Below are positions 1 through 6,261 of a stretch of DNA of 35,723 bases, piece after piece. This stretch comes from Lachnospiraceae bacterium. GTDB lineage: Bacteria > Bacillota > Clostridia > Lachnospirales > Lachnospiraceae. The notes under the pieces are model-generated. The model was not told the DNA's origin and ran no database searches. It worked only from the letters and a program-made list of their open reading frames with translations. The stretch spans positions 1 to 35,723 of the forward strand of contig JAJQCQ010000015.1 in NCBI GenBank assembly GCA_021202635.1, given 5' to 3'. A program made the translations under genes and the position numbers. The number at the start of each line of letters is the position of its first letter. Position 1 is the first letter of the stretch.

Positions 1-1383
1 TTAAGGGGCAATTTGGGGGCAGATTAGGGGGGCAATTTTCACGCACACATTTTTGAAATACATGATTCCGTTAACCTTGACTTCACTATATCCCTTCCCC
101 CTCAGGTTACTGAAGAATGTTTTATTGCTCACATCAGTCCATCCATTTTTTATACAGTAATTGACATAGGCGTCATAAAGTAGCTTCCTTTCAATCCGGC
201 CCCCTGGCTTGACTTCGGTCTGGTCTTCCATGAATGACATAACGCTGTCAGATTCACGATGATATTCATGGACGAATTTTTTACTGTTTGGACTGTCCAT
301 TTCGCCGCCGGAAGCGTAAAGCCTCGACAGAGTCTCGACACAAGCGCAAATGAATCCCTGTATTTCGTATGGATCCGATAGCTTTTTATCGAGATCCGGA
401 ATATATTCGCCCTTCTTTTTAATCTCAATGATTAGCAGCCTCCTGTAAAAGGCATCTGATTTTTCATCGAGATTAACTGGCATTTCGTTTGCGGAGAACA
501 AAAGCTTTGCATAGCTGTAAAAGTCAAATGAATCTACGCCTTTATATTCACCGACAATAATGTCTTCGCCTGTAAGCTTTTTAATCGTATCGGTTTGCTT
601 TAATGCAGTTTTTGGAAGATCACCGCAGGCATTCAGCAATTTGTTGTGTAATCGTGTCGGGTAAAATCTTTCGTTCAGATTCTGCAAAGTTATTCCGCAG
701 GTATTTTCTTCTCCGGTTACGCGCACGATTAAATTTATTACGGTAGATTTCCCGGATCCAGGCAATCCAACGAATGTTAGAAATTTCTGAAAATGCGTGT
801 CAAGCGTCCAGCAGTATGCGGAATACTCCAAAAGCATTTTCCTGTCCTGTTCATCTGGGACCAAACCTTTAATGAATTTATCTGTCCAGCTACCTTCATA
901 CTTTGCATTCCATATATACTCATAAGGAATTTGATTGATCGACAGATATTTAGGATCATGGGCATGCATTTCAAGCGTCTTTACATCCAGCATACCATTC
1001 TGAAAGTTGATCCAGTGTTTTGGGTATGCATTCACCTCTTTATCCGTTTTCATAAGCCGATAATCCATTATCATCAATTTATATACGCGATCTATGCGGG
1101 AAGCTGTGGCAAGTTCCGGATAAATCAATTCACGGATATAGGCCTTGATTATTTTTCCACCTTCATCAAATCGATAATAACCGCCTATGTATAAATAATC
1201 CTTATCATCCAGCACTATCACGTTAAGCCTTTCAGTAGTAAGATACATTTCTATCTCGCTATCGATAATGTCATATGGAAGCATTGTCTTCGTGCTGAAT
1301 TTATGAAATCGGGTTAATGAAACTTCTACATTTCCTGCCTTCTTCTGTACGCCTGAATCCTTCTTTTCGTCCGTTTTTTCCAC
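1..1383 (-). CDS. SF3 (D5/P4-type) replicative helicase of the mobile element
   Basis: Superfamily 3 helicase expected to unwind the element's own origin. The Walker A loop GLPGSGKST lies at residues 206-214 of the full reading frame. A D5_N-like domain precedes it (about residues 40-190), and a Walker-B-like LNACGDLP and a sensor-like LLFSANEMP follow. At up to 460 aa it is normal for a stand-alone member of this family. The reading frame overlaps the upstream primase by 83 nt, in the +1 frame. The start is problematic: the only canonical upstream start is a GTG (1383-1381) that overlaps the AGGAGG itself. An in-frame ACG at 1374-1372 sits exactly 8 nt after that AGGAGG, and the next ATG (1284) has no ribosome site. 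The stop is at the window edge, so what follows is unknown. Family call firm; start unsure. Confidence 0.88.
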   Translation of the reverse strand: MEKTDEKKDSGVQKKAGNVEVSLTRFHKFSTKTMLPYDIIDSEIEMYLTTERLNVIVLDDKDYLYIGGYYRFDEGGKIIKAYIRELIYPELATASRIDRVYKLMIMDYRLMKTDKEVNAYPKHWINFQNGMLDVKTLEMHAHDPKYLSINQIPYEYIWNAKYEGSWTDKFIKGLVPDEQDRKMLLEYSAYCWTLDTHFQKFLTFVGLPGSGKSTVINLIVRVTGEENTCGITLQNLNERFYPTRLHNKLLNACGDLPKTALKQTDTIKKLTGEDIIVGEYKGVDSFDFYSYAKLLFSANEMPVNLDEKSDAFYRRLLIIEIKKKGEYIPDLDKKLSDPYEIQGFICACVETLSRLYASGGEMDSPNSKKFVHEYHRESDSVMSFMEDQTEVKPGGRIERKLLYDAYVNYCIKNGWTDVSNKTFFSNLRGKGYSEVKVNGIMYFKNVCVKIAPLICPQIAP

Positions 1384-2245
1384 CTCCTAACATATAGGAT
1401 GCACTTGCTTTATATCCACGCTTAAATGCTTTAAATACTTCTTTTTCCAGTTTTTCATCTTCAAGCGGCGGTTCGCACCTTATTTCATTTTCGCTGCAGA
1501 TCGCCAGTCTGACAGATCTTTCATGATATCCTTTGGCTATCATGCTGCACGTTGCTTTAAATAAAGTATCTGTGCGCATACCTTCCGGAATTTTTTCAGG
1601 GACTTCAAACCGCTTCCCATTACCGTTATCAATTACTTTCCCAGTATGTGCATATACGTACCGAATAAAAGCGTCAACTGTCTCATTCACATCCGCTATG
1701 TCAGACAGCTCCACGTCTTCCCCGGCAATAGATCCAGCCTCCCACTCGTAAGCACGGCCATTCTTATGGATGGATGGAGATGCAACGAAATAGCCTCCTT
1801 CGCCCCTGATATCCACGCCTAACGGTTCCTTCCCGTCTGGCGTCTTCATCTGCGCGTTGCTGTAGCCGTTATACTTCTCTGTCATTCTGTAGATCATATG
1901 ATTCCCGCCGCGGCCTGTGATGCTCATAAGCGTGTCAGGCAATCTCCCGTGTTCGTCTTCCCACGCCCGCAGTATGTCGCGCCCGTTTTCGCCTTTTTCG
2001 TCATCAACGTCCAAATCAATAACCACAAGATTATTAATCTTTCCCGTAGAAATGGCTATATTCGCGCCCGGCCACCTCCGAAGCCATCCTTCGATCTGTC
2101 CAGGATTGCAGGAAGCATTGTAGCTACCTATTCCCTCAAATGGCTTTTTATTCTCCGCGCTATCTTCATCAAATCCAGTTCTATTCGTTCTGATCGGAAT
2201 AATCTTCAACCCAATTTTCGCATAATGCAGAGCTTCATTTTTCAT
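1301..2245 (-). CDS. Bifunctional primase/polymerase (prim-pol) N-terminal type
   Basis: Archaeo-eukaryotic-type primase/polymerase domain, expected to prime element replication with the helicase that follows. The metal-binding acidic residues are visible as IDLD (D77, D79) and D145 in GVDIRGEGG, and H116 lies in GRGGNH. The catalytic domain occupies about residues 1-190; a helical tail follows, and the last ~30 residues are basic and low in complexity. GGGAGGT lies 6 nt before the ATG, and the ATG overlaps the upstream gene's stop by 4 nt, so translational coupling is likely. In many P4-like elements this domain is fused to the helicase; here they are separate overlapping frames. A frameshift-broken fusion is possible but less likely, given the AGGAGG at the junction. 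Confidence 0.88.
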   Translation of the reverse strand: MKNEALHYAKIGLKIIPIRTNRTGFDEDSAENKKPFEGIGSYNASCNPGQIEGWLRRWPGANIAISTGKINNLVVIDLDVDDEKGENGRDILRAWEDEHGRLPDTLMSITGRGGNHMIYRMTEKYNGYSNAQMKTPDGKEPLGVDIRGEGGYFVASPSIHKNGRAYEWEAGSIAGEDVELSDIADVNETVDAFIRYVYAHTGKVIDNGNGKRFEVPEKIPEGMRTDTLFKATCSMIAKGYHERSVRLAICSENEIRCEPPLEDEKLEKEVFKAFKRGYKASASYMLGGGKNGRKEGFRRTEEGRKCRSFINPIS

Positions 2246-2610
2246 GCATTTACCTCCCGATCTCCCTGATCCAGATACTCCAGCAGTCTCTCATAATTGA
2301 CAAGGAATTTACTGTTCCCGGCTCTAACCGTTCGGATCTTGCCATTTAACGCCAGTTTTCGAAGGTGGTCATAACTCAGGCCTGTCCGCTTTGCCGCCTC
2401 AGTCAATGTAATCATGGTCGGAACATAGTCACCGCCAGAAGATCCACGACCTCTATCTTGATCGGCTGCCACACGCAGCACAGACAGTTGCCTCTCTATC
2501 TCCCGCAGCTCCTGAGAGTACTCTGGCCGCCAGTCTGACACGCTGTGCGCCTGAATCGCCGTCTTTCGATCCAGTAATAGCAGGAATTCACTTATCTGTC
2601 CGTTTGTCAA
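2242..2610 (-). CDS. Excisionase-like helix-turn-helix protein
   Basis: Small DNA-binding protein. Its C-terminal half (about residues 65-120) is a winged-helix excisionase-type domain of the pattern LTEAAKRTGLSYDHLRKLA, followed by the wing KIRTVRAGNSKFLVNYERL. The N-terminal half is polar and helical, without a recognised domain. In satellites and prophages such genes act as excisionase or AlpA-like activators; which one cannot be told here. AAGGGAG lies 8 nt before a TTG codon (2610), preferred over a GTG at 2619 that overlaps the ribosome site. The stop overlaps the primase start. It belongs to the leftward early operon. Confidence 0.75.
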   Translation of the reverse strand: MTNGQISEFLLLLDRKTAIQAHSVSDWRPEYSQELREIERQLSVLRVAADQDRGRGSSGGDYVPTMITLTEAAKRTGLSYDHLRKLALNGKIRTVRAGNSKFLVNYERLLEYLDQGDREVNA

Positions 2611-2628
2611 AATAAACACTCCCTTCTG

Positions 2629-2817
2629 TCAATCCTCAAATTCTTTTATCTCTACCAGCTCAAGCACACGCTGGAAGCCAGGGAAGCCGTCTCCCAGATG
2701 ACAATATAAGCCACCAACCTTCAGCGGCTCGAATCTCCAACACTTTTTTGGCCGCTTGCCCTGTTCGCCAGTGACAACATTTTCACGAATGACTTTATAA
2801 ACGTAACATTTCGCCAT
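2629..2817 (-). CDS. Small hypothetical protein of the mobile element
   Basis: A 62-aa protein I do not recognise. It is moderately basic in its first half, has three Cys (C4, C26, C39), and has a glycine/aromatic centre (GGLYCHLGDGFPGFQ) before an acidic C-terminal tail. The chosen ATG at 2817 has GGAGG 8 nt upstream; the GTG at 2826 directly abuts that site and is less likely. It lies in the leftward early operon between the Cro-like gene and the HTH gene, with 7-18 nt spacing on either side, which supports it being a real gene. Confidence 0.6.
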   Translation of the reverse strand: MAKCYVYKVIRENVVTGEQGKRPKKCWRFEPLKVGGLYCHLGDGFPGFQRVLELVEIKEFED

Positions 2818-2833
2818 CGTATGCACCTCCGTT

Positions 2834-3025
2834 TCATTCTGTAATCTTTGAAAGATTGATATTCAGAGCTGCCGCGATTTTCTCCGCTGTGGCCTGTGAG
2901 CAGCTCTTGCCATTTAGCACGTTATTGATTGTCACTCTGGAAACACCTGACAGGGTAGCAAACTCTTTTTGCGTCATGCTTCGACGAAGCAGTTCCGTGT
3001 AAAATTTGATTCGATCAATTCTCAT
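2834..3025 (-). CDS. Cro-like XRE-family regulator (63 aa)
   Basis: Single-domain XRE helix-turn-helix protein: RSMTQKEFATLSGVSRVTINNVLNG carries the recognition helix and the domain fills almost the whole chain. GGAGGTG lies 6 nt before the ATG at 3025, so the upstream in-frame starts (3064 and later) can be discarded. It is the first gene of the leftward operon, divergent from the larger XRE repressor at 3175. This is the place of Cro in lambdoid switches or Str in SaPI-type satellites. It probably binds the AGC-N5-GCT sites in the intergenic region, but that is inference. Confidence 0.85.
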   Translation of the reverse strand: MRIDRIKFYTELLRRSMTQKEFATLSGVSRVTINNVLNGKSCSQATAEKIAAALNINLSKITE

Positions 3026-3044
3026 TGTTTCCACCTCCATATTA

Positions 3045-3115
3045 AGCTTTTTGCTATATAACATACTTTAGCATATCGCTTTATATTTGTCAATGATAAA
3101 TTATAGCTTTTTGCT
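3045..3115. promoter_or_regulatory. Three predicted repressor operators, AGC-N5-GCT
   Basis: Three copies of the partial palindrome AGC-N5-GCT lie in the divergent intergenic region: AGCTTTTTGCT at 3045-3055, AGCATATCGCT at 3070-3080 and AGCTTTTTGCT at 3105-3115. All are flanked by A/T. The two outer copies are identical and exactly 60 bp apart. The middle site lies between the -35 and -10 of the leftward promoter, the left one just after its -10, and the right one overlaps the -35 of the rightward promoter. This is the layout expected for binding sites of the two flanking XRE proteins. Seen directly as repeats; operator function is inferred. Confidence 0.65.
3065..3093 (-). promoter_or_regulatory. 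Leftward early promoter
   Basis: On the minus strand TTGACA (3093-3088), 17 nt, then TAAAGT (3070-3065). It reads toward the Cro-like gene, about 35 nt upstream of its start. A predicted operator fills the spacer. Confidence 0.7.
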
Positions 3116-3138
3116 TTACTTTAATTTTTATTTATGTT
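3111..3138 (+). promoter_or_regulatory. Rightward repressor promoter
   Basis: TTGCTT (3111-3116), 16 nt, TATGTT (3133-3138), about 37 nt upstream of the repressor ATG. A weaker consensus match than the opposing promoter; its -35 overlaps an operator copy. Confidence 0.5.
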
Positions 3139-3174
3139 ATTATTGATTCGCAAGAAAAAAGAGAGGTGTATGCG

Positions 3175-3801
3175 ATGTCTGTCATTCGAAAGAATACTAT
3201 GTCTGTTGGCGAAAGAATAAAAAAGGCTCGAATTGAAAAAGGTATTTCCCAAAAGAAATTAGCCGATTCATTAGGCGTTTCTGCGGCTATGATTTCGCAA
3301 TATGAGAATGGAGTTCGTAAACCCAAAAAGAGCACCCTTATACGTATAGCCGACGCCATTGGAGTTGATGTGAATAGATTAGACGAAAAAAAAATTGTGC
3401 TGCAAATCAATCATCAGGAAGCCTATAAAGCTTTTTTAAAAATTGATAAAGCACGATATTTAAAAAGAATACGGGATATGGATGACTTAGACGATATTAT
3501 ACATTCTGAGTCTACATCAGCAGAAGACTCTGCTGTGCTCGAAAAAATACAAAACAATGAGGATATAACAGATGAAGAATTTTTTCAAATTGATACTTTT
3601 TTCTATACAAAAATGTTAATTGATGCCCTTGACGATTTAGATGCTGAAATATCTGAAATAGGAACAGAACGAAACTTTATATCTCCCCGTATTCAGTCTG
3701 CTTGCAAGCAGTTAAATAATATCGGGCAAGAAAAAGTTGCTGATTATGCAGAAACGATTGCAAAAATACCGGAATACCAAAAAGAAAAAGAACCGGAATA
3801 G
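3175..3801 (+). CDS. XRE-family phage/satellite repressor
   Basis: A 208-aa protein with an N-terminal XRE helix-turn-helix (about residues 10-66; SQKKLADSLGVSAAMISQYENG). The C-terminal part is acidic and helical, with no recognisable LexA/S24 peptidase signature. GAGAGG lies 8 nt before the ATG at 3175; the GTG at 3166 overlaps it and is rejected. A second ATG at 3199 would also leave the domain intact. It is co-oriented with the integrase and divergent from the early replication operon, the place of CI or Stl. Because no self-cleaving domain is seen, release may depend on a protein partner rather than RecA; that is inference. Confidence 0.85.
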   Translation: MSVIRKNTMSVGERIKKARIEKGISQKKLADSLGVSAAMISQYENGVRKPKKSTLIRIADAIGVDVNRLDEKKIVLQINHQEAYKAFLKIDKARYLKRIRDMDDLDDIIHSESTSAEDSAVLEKIQNNEDITDEEFFQIDTFFYTKMLIDALDDLDAEISEIGTERNFISPRIQSACKQLNNIGQEKVADYAETIAKIPEYQKEKEPE

Positions 3802-3993
3802 CTATTCTAAACGTGTGCAGCCCTGTAGAACTATTTTAGGTTACCCAATGGTAATTATCCATCTATGCACCCAAAATCGCTCTACGGTCAAAATACGCGT
3901 TCTCAGGCACATTGACAATATAATACACTTACCCGGGGAGCCGGGGAGGCGTGCAGTCATCCGCTTCTATCCTGTTAGAAAGGATGAATGCTT

Positions 3994-4071
3994 ATGAGTA
4001 CATATGAGGAATTCATGGTTATATTAACTGTGGCGTTGCTCATCGTGGCAATTCTGGAATATAGAAAATAA
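3994..4071 (+). CDS. Putative type I toxin peptide, holin-like, copy 1
   Basis: A 25-aa peptide starting MSTYEEF, with one hydrophobic span (about residues 8-21) and a short basic end (EYRK). It is similar in size and plan to TxpA-like/holin-like toxins of Firmicutes, which insert in the membrane when their antisense RNA is lost. AAAGGA lies about 10 nt before the ATG. The second copy at 4301 shares the MSTYE start, the hydrophobic core and the VAIL end, which argues that both are real coding sequences. The stop codon abuts a terminator hairpin. The sense promoter has a perfect TATAAT (3919-3924), but no good -35 at normal spacing, so this copy may be weakly expressed. Confidence 0.65.
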   Translation: MSTYEEFMVILTVALLIVAILEYRK

Positions 4072-4175
4072 GCAAGCCGCCTTGTCTCTTGGCCGGAGTA
4101 GGCAGCTTGCTTTATCATAACTGTTAACTTTGCACCGGAGCGGATAGGCTTCATCTATCTTCCGGCTCTCCTGTT
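4066..4175 (-). ncRNA. Predicted antisense RNA 1 (antitoxin candidate)
   Basis: Inferred RNA of about 110 nt. It starts near 4175, 6-7 nt after a strong minus-strand promoter, and runs into the shared terminator hairpin just beyond the toxin stop. It would overlap the 3' end of the toxin mRNA by about 50 nt, as in TxpA/RatA-type pairs. No coding sequence with a ribosome site is seen in it. Confidence 0.55.
4072..4110. terminator. Bidirectional terminator between toxin 1 mRNA and its antisense RNA
   Basis: Stem GCAAGCcGCCT (4072-4082) with AGGCaGCTTGC (4100-4110), one mismatch. It is followed by TTTATC on the plus strand and TTATTTTC on the minus strand, so it can end both converging RNAs. 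Confidence 0.7.
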
Positions 4176-4181
4176 AAGTGT

Positions 4182-4211
4182 ATTATAATCCCTGATTTGG
4201 GATCTTGTCAA
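4182..4211 (-). promoter_or_regulatory. Promoter of antisense RNA 1
   Basis: Minus strand TTGACA (4211-4206), 18 nt, TATAAT (4187-4182). Both boxes are perfect. The -35 box overlaps the -35 of the plus-strand promoter of module 2. Confidence 0.75.
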
Positions 4212-4232
4212 ACAGAACATTGAAAATATAAT
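4205..4232 (+). promoter_or_regulatory. Promoter of toxin 2 mRNA
   Basis: TTGTCA (4205-4210), 16 nt, TATAAT (4227-4232), giving a leader of about 60 nt before the toxin ATG. It shares its -35 region with the divergent antisense RNA 1 promoter. Confidence 0.7.
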
Positions 4233-4300
4233 ATGCTTACCTGGGGAGCCGGGGGACGTCTCTCACCTGATCCGAGTACCTTGCGGAAGGGGTGATTATT

Positions 4301-4384
4301 ATGAGTACATACGAAGGAATTATGCTTTTACTGGCAATTGTTTCTTTGGTTGTCGCGATTCTGGATATGAAAAATAAGAAATAG
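4301..4384 (+). CDS. Putative type I toxin peptide, holin-like, copy 2
   Basis: A 27-aa peptide starting MSTYEGI, with a hydrophobic span (about residues 7-21) and a lysine-rich end (MKNKK), the usual form of small membrane toxins of type I systems. GGAAGGGG lies 8 nt before the ATG, within a possible small hairpin (CCTT-gcgg-AAGG) that could restrict ribosome access. The gene has a good promoter and a hairpin terminator, and faces an antisense RNA with its own strong promoter. A paralogue of the 3994 peptide; toxicity is inferred from family resemblance only. Confidence 0.7.
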   Translation: MSTYEGIMLLLAIVSLVVAILDMKNKK

Positions 4385-4485
4385 CCGTCCTGCTCTCGTC
4401 AAAGTTTAGGAACGGCTATGTCTTATAGCAAGTTATGAATAGCGCCGGGTCGGGTGAGTCGTGTTCACCTTCCGGCTCCCTTGTT
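4375..4485 (-). ncRNA. Predicted antisense RNA 2 (antitoxin candidate)
   Basis: Inferred RNA of about 110 nt from near 4485 to just past the shared terminator, overlapping the 3' end of the toxin 2 mRNA. It starts with nearly the same sequence as the toxin 2 mRNA because the module ends are inverted repeats. No open frame with a ribosome site is seen in it. Confidence 0.55.
4381..4419. terminator. Bidirectional terminator of module 2
   Basis: Stem ATAGCCGTCCT (4381-4391) with AGGAACGGCTAT (4408-4419), one bulged base. The minus-strand side is followed by a T-rich tract (TTATTTTT), the plus-strand side by GTCTTAT. It overlaps the toxin stop codon. Confidence 0.65.
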
Positions 4486-4491
4486 AAGCAT

Positions 4492-4520
4492 ATTATATGA
4501 TAATAAAATCAGAATTTCAA
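4492..4520 (-). promoter_or_regulatory. Promoter of antisense RNA 2
   Basis: Minus strand TTGAAA (4520-4515), 17 nt, TATAAT (4497-4492). Confidence 0.75.
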
Positions 4521-4545
4521 CCAAAATTTGAAGGAAGTGAGATAG

Positions 4546-5889
4546 ATGGCTTCAATCAGGAAGCGCGGCAATACTTACCAGATCACCGTATCAAACGGCC
4601 GGGATGCCACCGGAAAACAGATCATTGAGACAGCAACCTTCACGCCGGATCCAAGCCGGACAGAGAAACAGAATCAGAAAGCACTTGAACAATTCGCCGT
4701 CGAATTTGAGCGCGATGTAAAGGACGGCCAGAACGTAAAAGGCCGCAGGATGACGCTTAAGACTCTTTCAGAGCTGTTCCTGGAAGATAATCGACCGGGA
4801 GATAATTCAGATTCAACCATGTCCATTACAACATGGTCAGAGTACCGTCGCAGCCTGGAAAAGCGTATCCTTCCGCAGATCGGGCATATTAAGATCGCAG
4901 ATATCACTCCAAAAACCATGAAAGACTATGGGAAGACCATGCGTGCGGACGGATCCAGGCAGGACGGCAAACCAGGCGGCCTATCTGAATCGACAATTAC
5001 AAAGGATTTTGCAACCGTCAGTTCCATTCTTTCCTACGCCGTTGGTGAGGGATTGCTGCCGCTAAATCCCCTGATCTATGCCGGGAAACAGGCCAAAGGG
5101 CACAAGCTCAAACGGGAATACAAAGTACAATATCTCACCGTAGAACAGACACAGGCCTTCCTCTGGGCGCTGGATCACCCCATAATGGTAAGTTACCCGG
5201 CCAGACAAAGAAAAGACCGAAATGGCAATACTTACACCGTGGCCGGTTATTCACAGGAGTGGAGCCTTTCGCTGAAATGGAGGGCATACTTCTACCTGTC
5301 TCTGTTTGTTGGAGATCGCCGCGGGGAAAATATTTCTCTCAAATGGGAAGACGTGAACTTTGATACCGGAGAAGTTTATATTTCTCAATCCACCGCTTAC
5401 GTAGACAGGCAGATTTACCACAAAGAGACAAAGTCTTACCAGTCACGCACTCCGATCATCCCAGGTGTTGTCATCAACATCTTGAGGAAATGGAAGGCGG
5501 AACAAATGAGAATGGCTACAGAATATGGTTCTTACTGGGTCGGCTGCAGAGGGAAGGATTTTAACAAAAATTATATTTTCACTCAGGATAACGGGAAACA
5601 GATGCACCCTGACAGCCCTTACACGCAATTCAAGAGAATCATCCGGATTTATAACGATAACGCCGCACCGGATGACGCGCACCGGATCCCGGACAACATC
5701 AGGCCGCATGATCTCCGCCACACAGCCGCATCCATCCTGATCGCAAACAACATGGATCCGCGATCTGTGGCCGGGGTGCTTGGTCACGCAAACGCCAGCA
5801 CGACACTCGATATATATTCCTATTTCTTCCAAACGAAAAATCAGGAAGCGGCGAACATTATGCAGCAGGTTCTTTCATCATCCAACTGA
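4546..5889 (+). CDS. int: Tyrosine-type site-specific integrase
   Basis: A 447-aa tyrosine recombinase expected to integrate and excise the element at the neighbouring tRNA gene. Domain order: N-terminal arm-binding domain (about 1-60), SAM-like core-binding domain (about 70-180), and catalytic domain (about 190-440). Catalytic residues are visible: R258 in GDRRGE, H388/R391 in HDLRH, H414 in LGHAN and the nucleophile Y424 in LDIYSYF. The length fits Tn916/phage-type integrases of Firmicutes. It is transcribed toward tRNA-Thr, whose 3' end is about 115 nt away, the standard position for an int gene at an attachment site. An intrinsic terminator follows. Confidence 0.95.
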   Translation: MASIRKRGNTYQITVSNGRDATGKQIIETATFTPDPSRTEKQNQKALEQFAVEFERDVKDGQNVKGRRMTLKTLSELFLEDNRPGDNSDSTMSITTWSEYRRSLEKRILPQIGHIKIADITPKTMKDYGKTMRADGSRQDGKPGGLSESTITKDFATVSSILSYAVGEGLLPLNPLIYAGKQAKGHKLKREYKVQYLTVEQTQAFLWALDHPIMVSYPARQRKDRNGNTYTVAGYSQEWSLSLKWRAYFYLSLFVGDRRGENISLKWEDVNFDTGEVYISQSTAYVDRQIYHKETKSYQSRTPIIPGVVINILRKWKAEQMRMATEYGSYWVGCRGKDFNKNYIFTQDNGKQMHPDSPYTQFKRIIRIYNDNAAPDDAHRIPDNIRPHDLRHTAASILIANNMDPRSVAGVLGHANASTTLDIYSYFFQTKNQEAANIMQQVLSSSN

Positions 5890-5903
5890 TTTCTTTTAAA
5901 AAC

Positions 5904-5924
5904 GTTAGTCAAATGTTAGTCAAA
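5904..5924. repeat. Short direct repeats between int and tRNA
   Basis: GTTAGTCAAA at 5904-5913 and again at 5915-5924, an 11-bp period (one helical turn). The position between int and the attachment site suits arm-type integrase or excisionase binding sites; function is inferred. Confidence 0.5.
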
Positions 5925-5934
5925 CATCAATTCA

Positions 5935-5959
5935 GCCGTCCAAAATGGGCGGCTTTTTT
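5935..5959 (+). terminator. Intrinsic terminator after int
   Basis: Stem GCCGTCC (5935-5941), loop AAAAT, GGGCGGC (5947-5953), followed by six T. Confidence 0.85.
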
Positions 5960-5973
5960 ATCGATAAAATAGA

Positions 5974-6000
5974 AAAAAGCCCTGATTTTCAAGGCTTTTT
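5974..6000 (-). terminator. Terminator of tRNA-Thr
   Basis: Stem AAAAAGCC...GGCTTTTT with an 11-nt loop; on the minus strand the stem ends in a T run just after the tRNA 3' end. It could also work on the plus strand. Confidence 0.7.
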
Positions 6001-6005
6001 CATTC

Positions 6006-6078
<73 letters not shown>

Positions 6079-6133
6079 ATATACAATTCATGTGGCCGTT
6101 CAGCATTCCATTTTCTGCCCGACCGACCACGTT

Positions 6134-6162
6134 ATTATATAAAATTTTCGCGAATTTGGCAA
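6134..6162 (-). promoter_or_regulatory. Promoter of tRNA-Thr
   Basis: Minus strand TTGCCA (6162-6157), 17 nt, TATAAT (6139-6134), about 55 nt upstream of the tRNA 5' end. Confidence 0.7.
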
Positions 6163-6187
6163 GCGTTTTTTTGCAAAAAAAACGCTT
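6161..6187. terminator. Hairpin downstream of the CsoR gene
   Basis: Stem AAGCGTTTTTTT with AAAAAAACGCTT. The T-rich tail is on the plus-strand side, so as a terminator of the minus-strand csoR transcript it is not ideal; it could block read-through from the left. Confidence 0.45.
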
Positions 6188-6261
6188 TTTCTTTTTTTCG
6201 TAAAATTTCAGTGATTGTTTTAATTATTCAGATATTTTTGAGCAGTTCGCACATCGACCAT

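Larger units (their letters stand above)
3919..4187. repeat. Type I TA-like module 1, bounded by inverted repeats
   Basis: A 269-bp unit. It starts with TATAATACACTTA at 3919 and ends with the same 13 bases in inverted orientation (4187-4175). Homology continues for about 13 more bases on each arm to a shared GAGCCGG (arms 3919-3944 and 4162-4187). The arms coincide with the -10 box and early transcribed region of two converging RNAs, one coding a tiny membrane peptide. A second, diverged copy lies at 4227-4497. Confidence 0.7.
4227..4497. repeat. Type I TA-like module 2, bounded by inverted repeats
   Basis: A 271-bp unit, homologous in plan to 3919-4187. Its ends are TATAATATGCTTA at 4227 and the same 13 bases inverted from 4497, each running on to GGGAGCCGG (arms 4227-4252 and 4472-4497). 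Where module 1 has CA in both arms, module 2 has TG in both arms, so the arms vary together within a module. Confidence 0.7.

Noticed and set aside
1360-1390. Programmed -1 frameshift at A AAA AAC joining primase to helicase
   Set aside because: The slippery heptamer is in register, but the helicase frame is +1, not -1, relative to the primase, so a -1 slip would not enter it.
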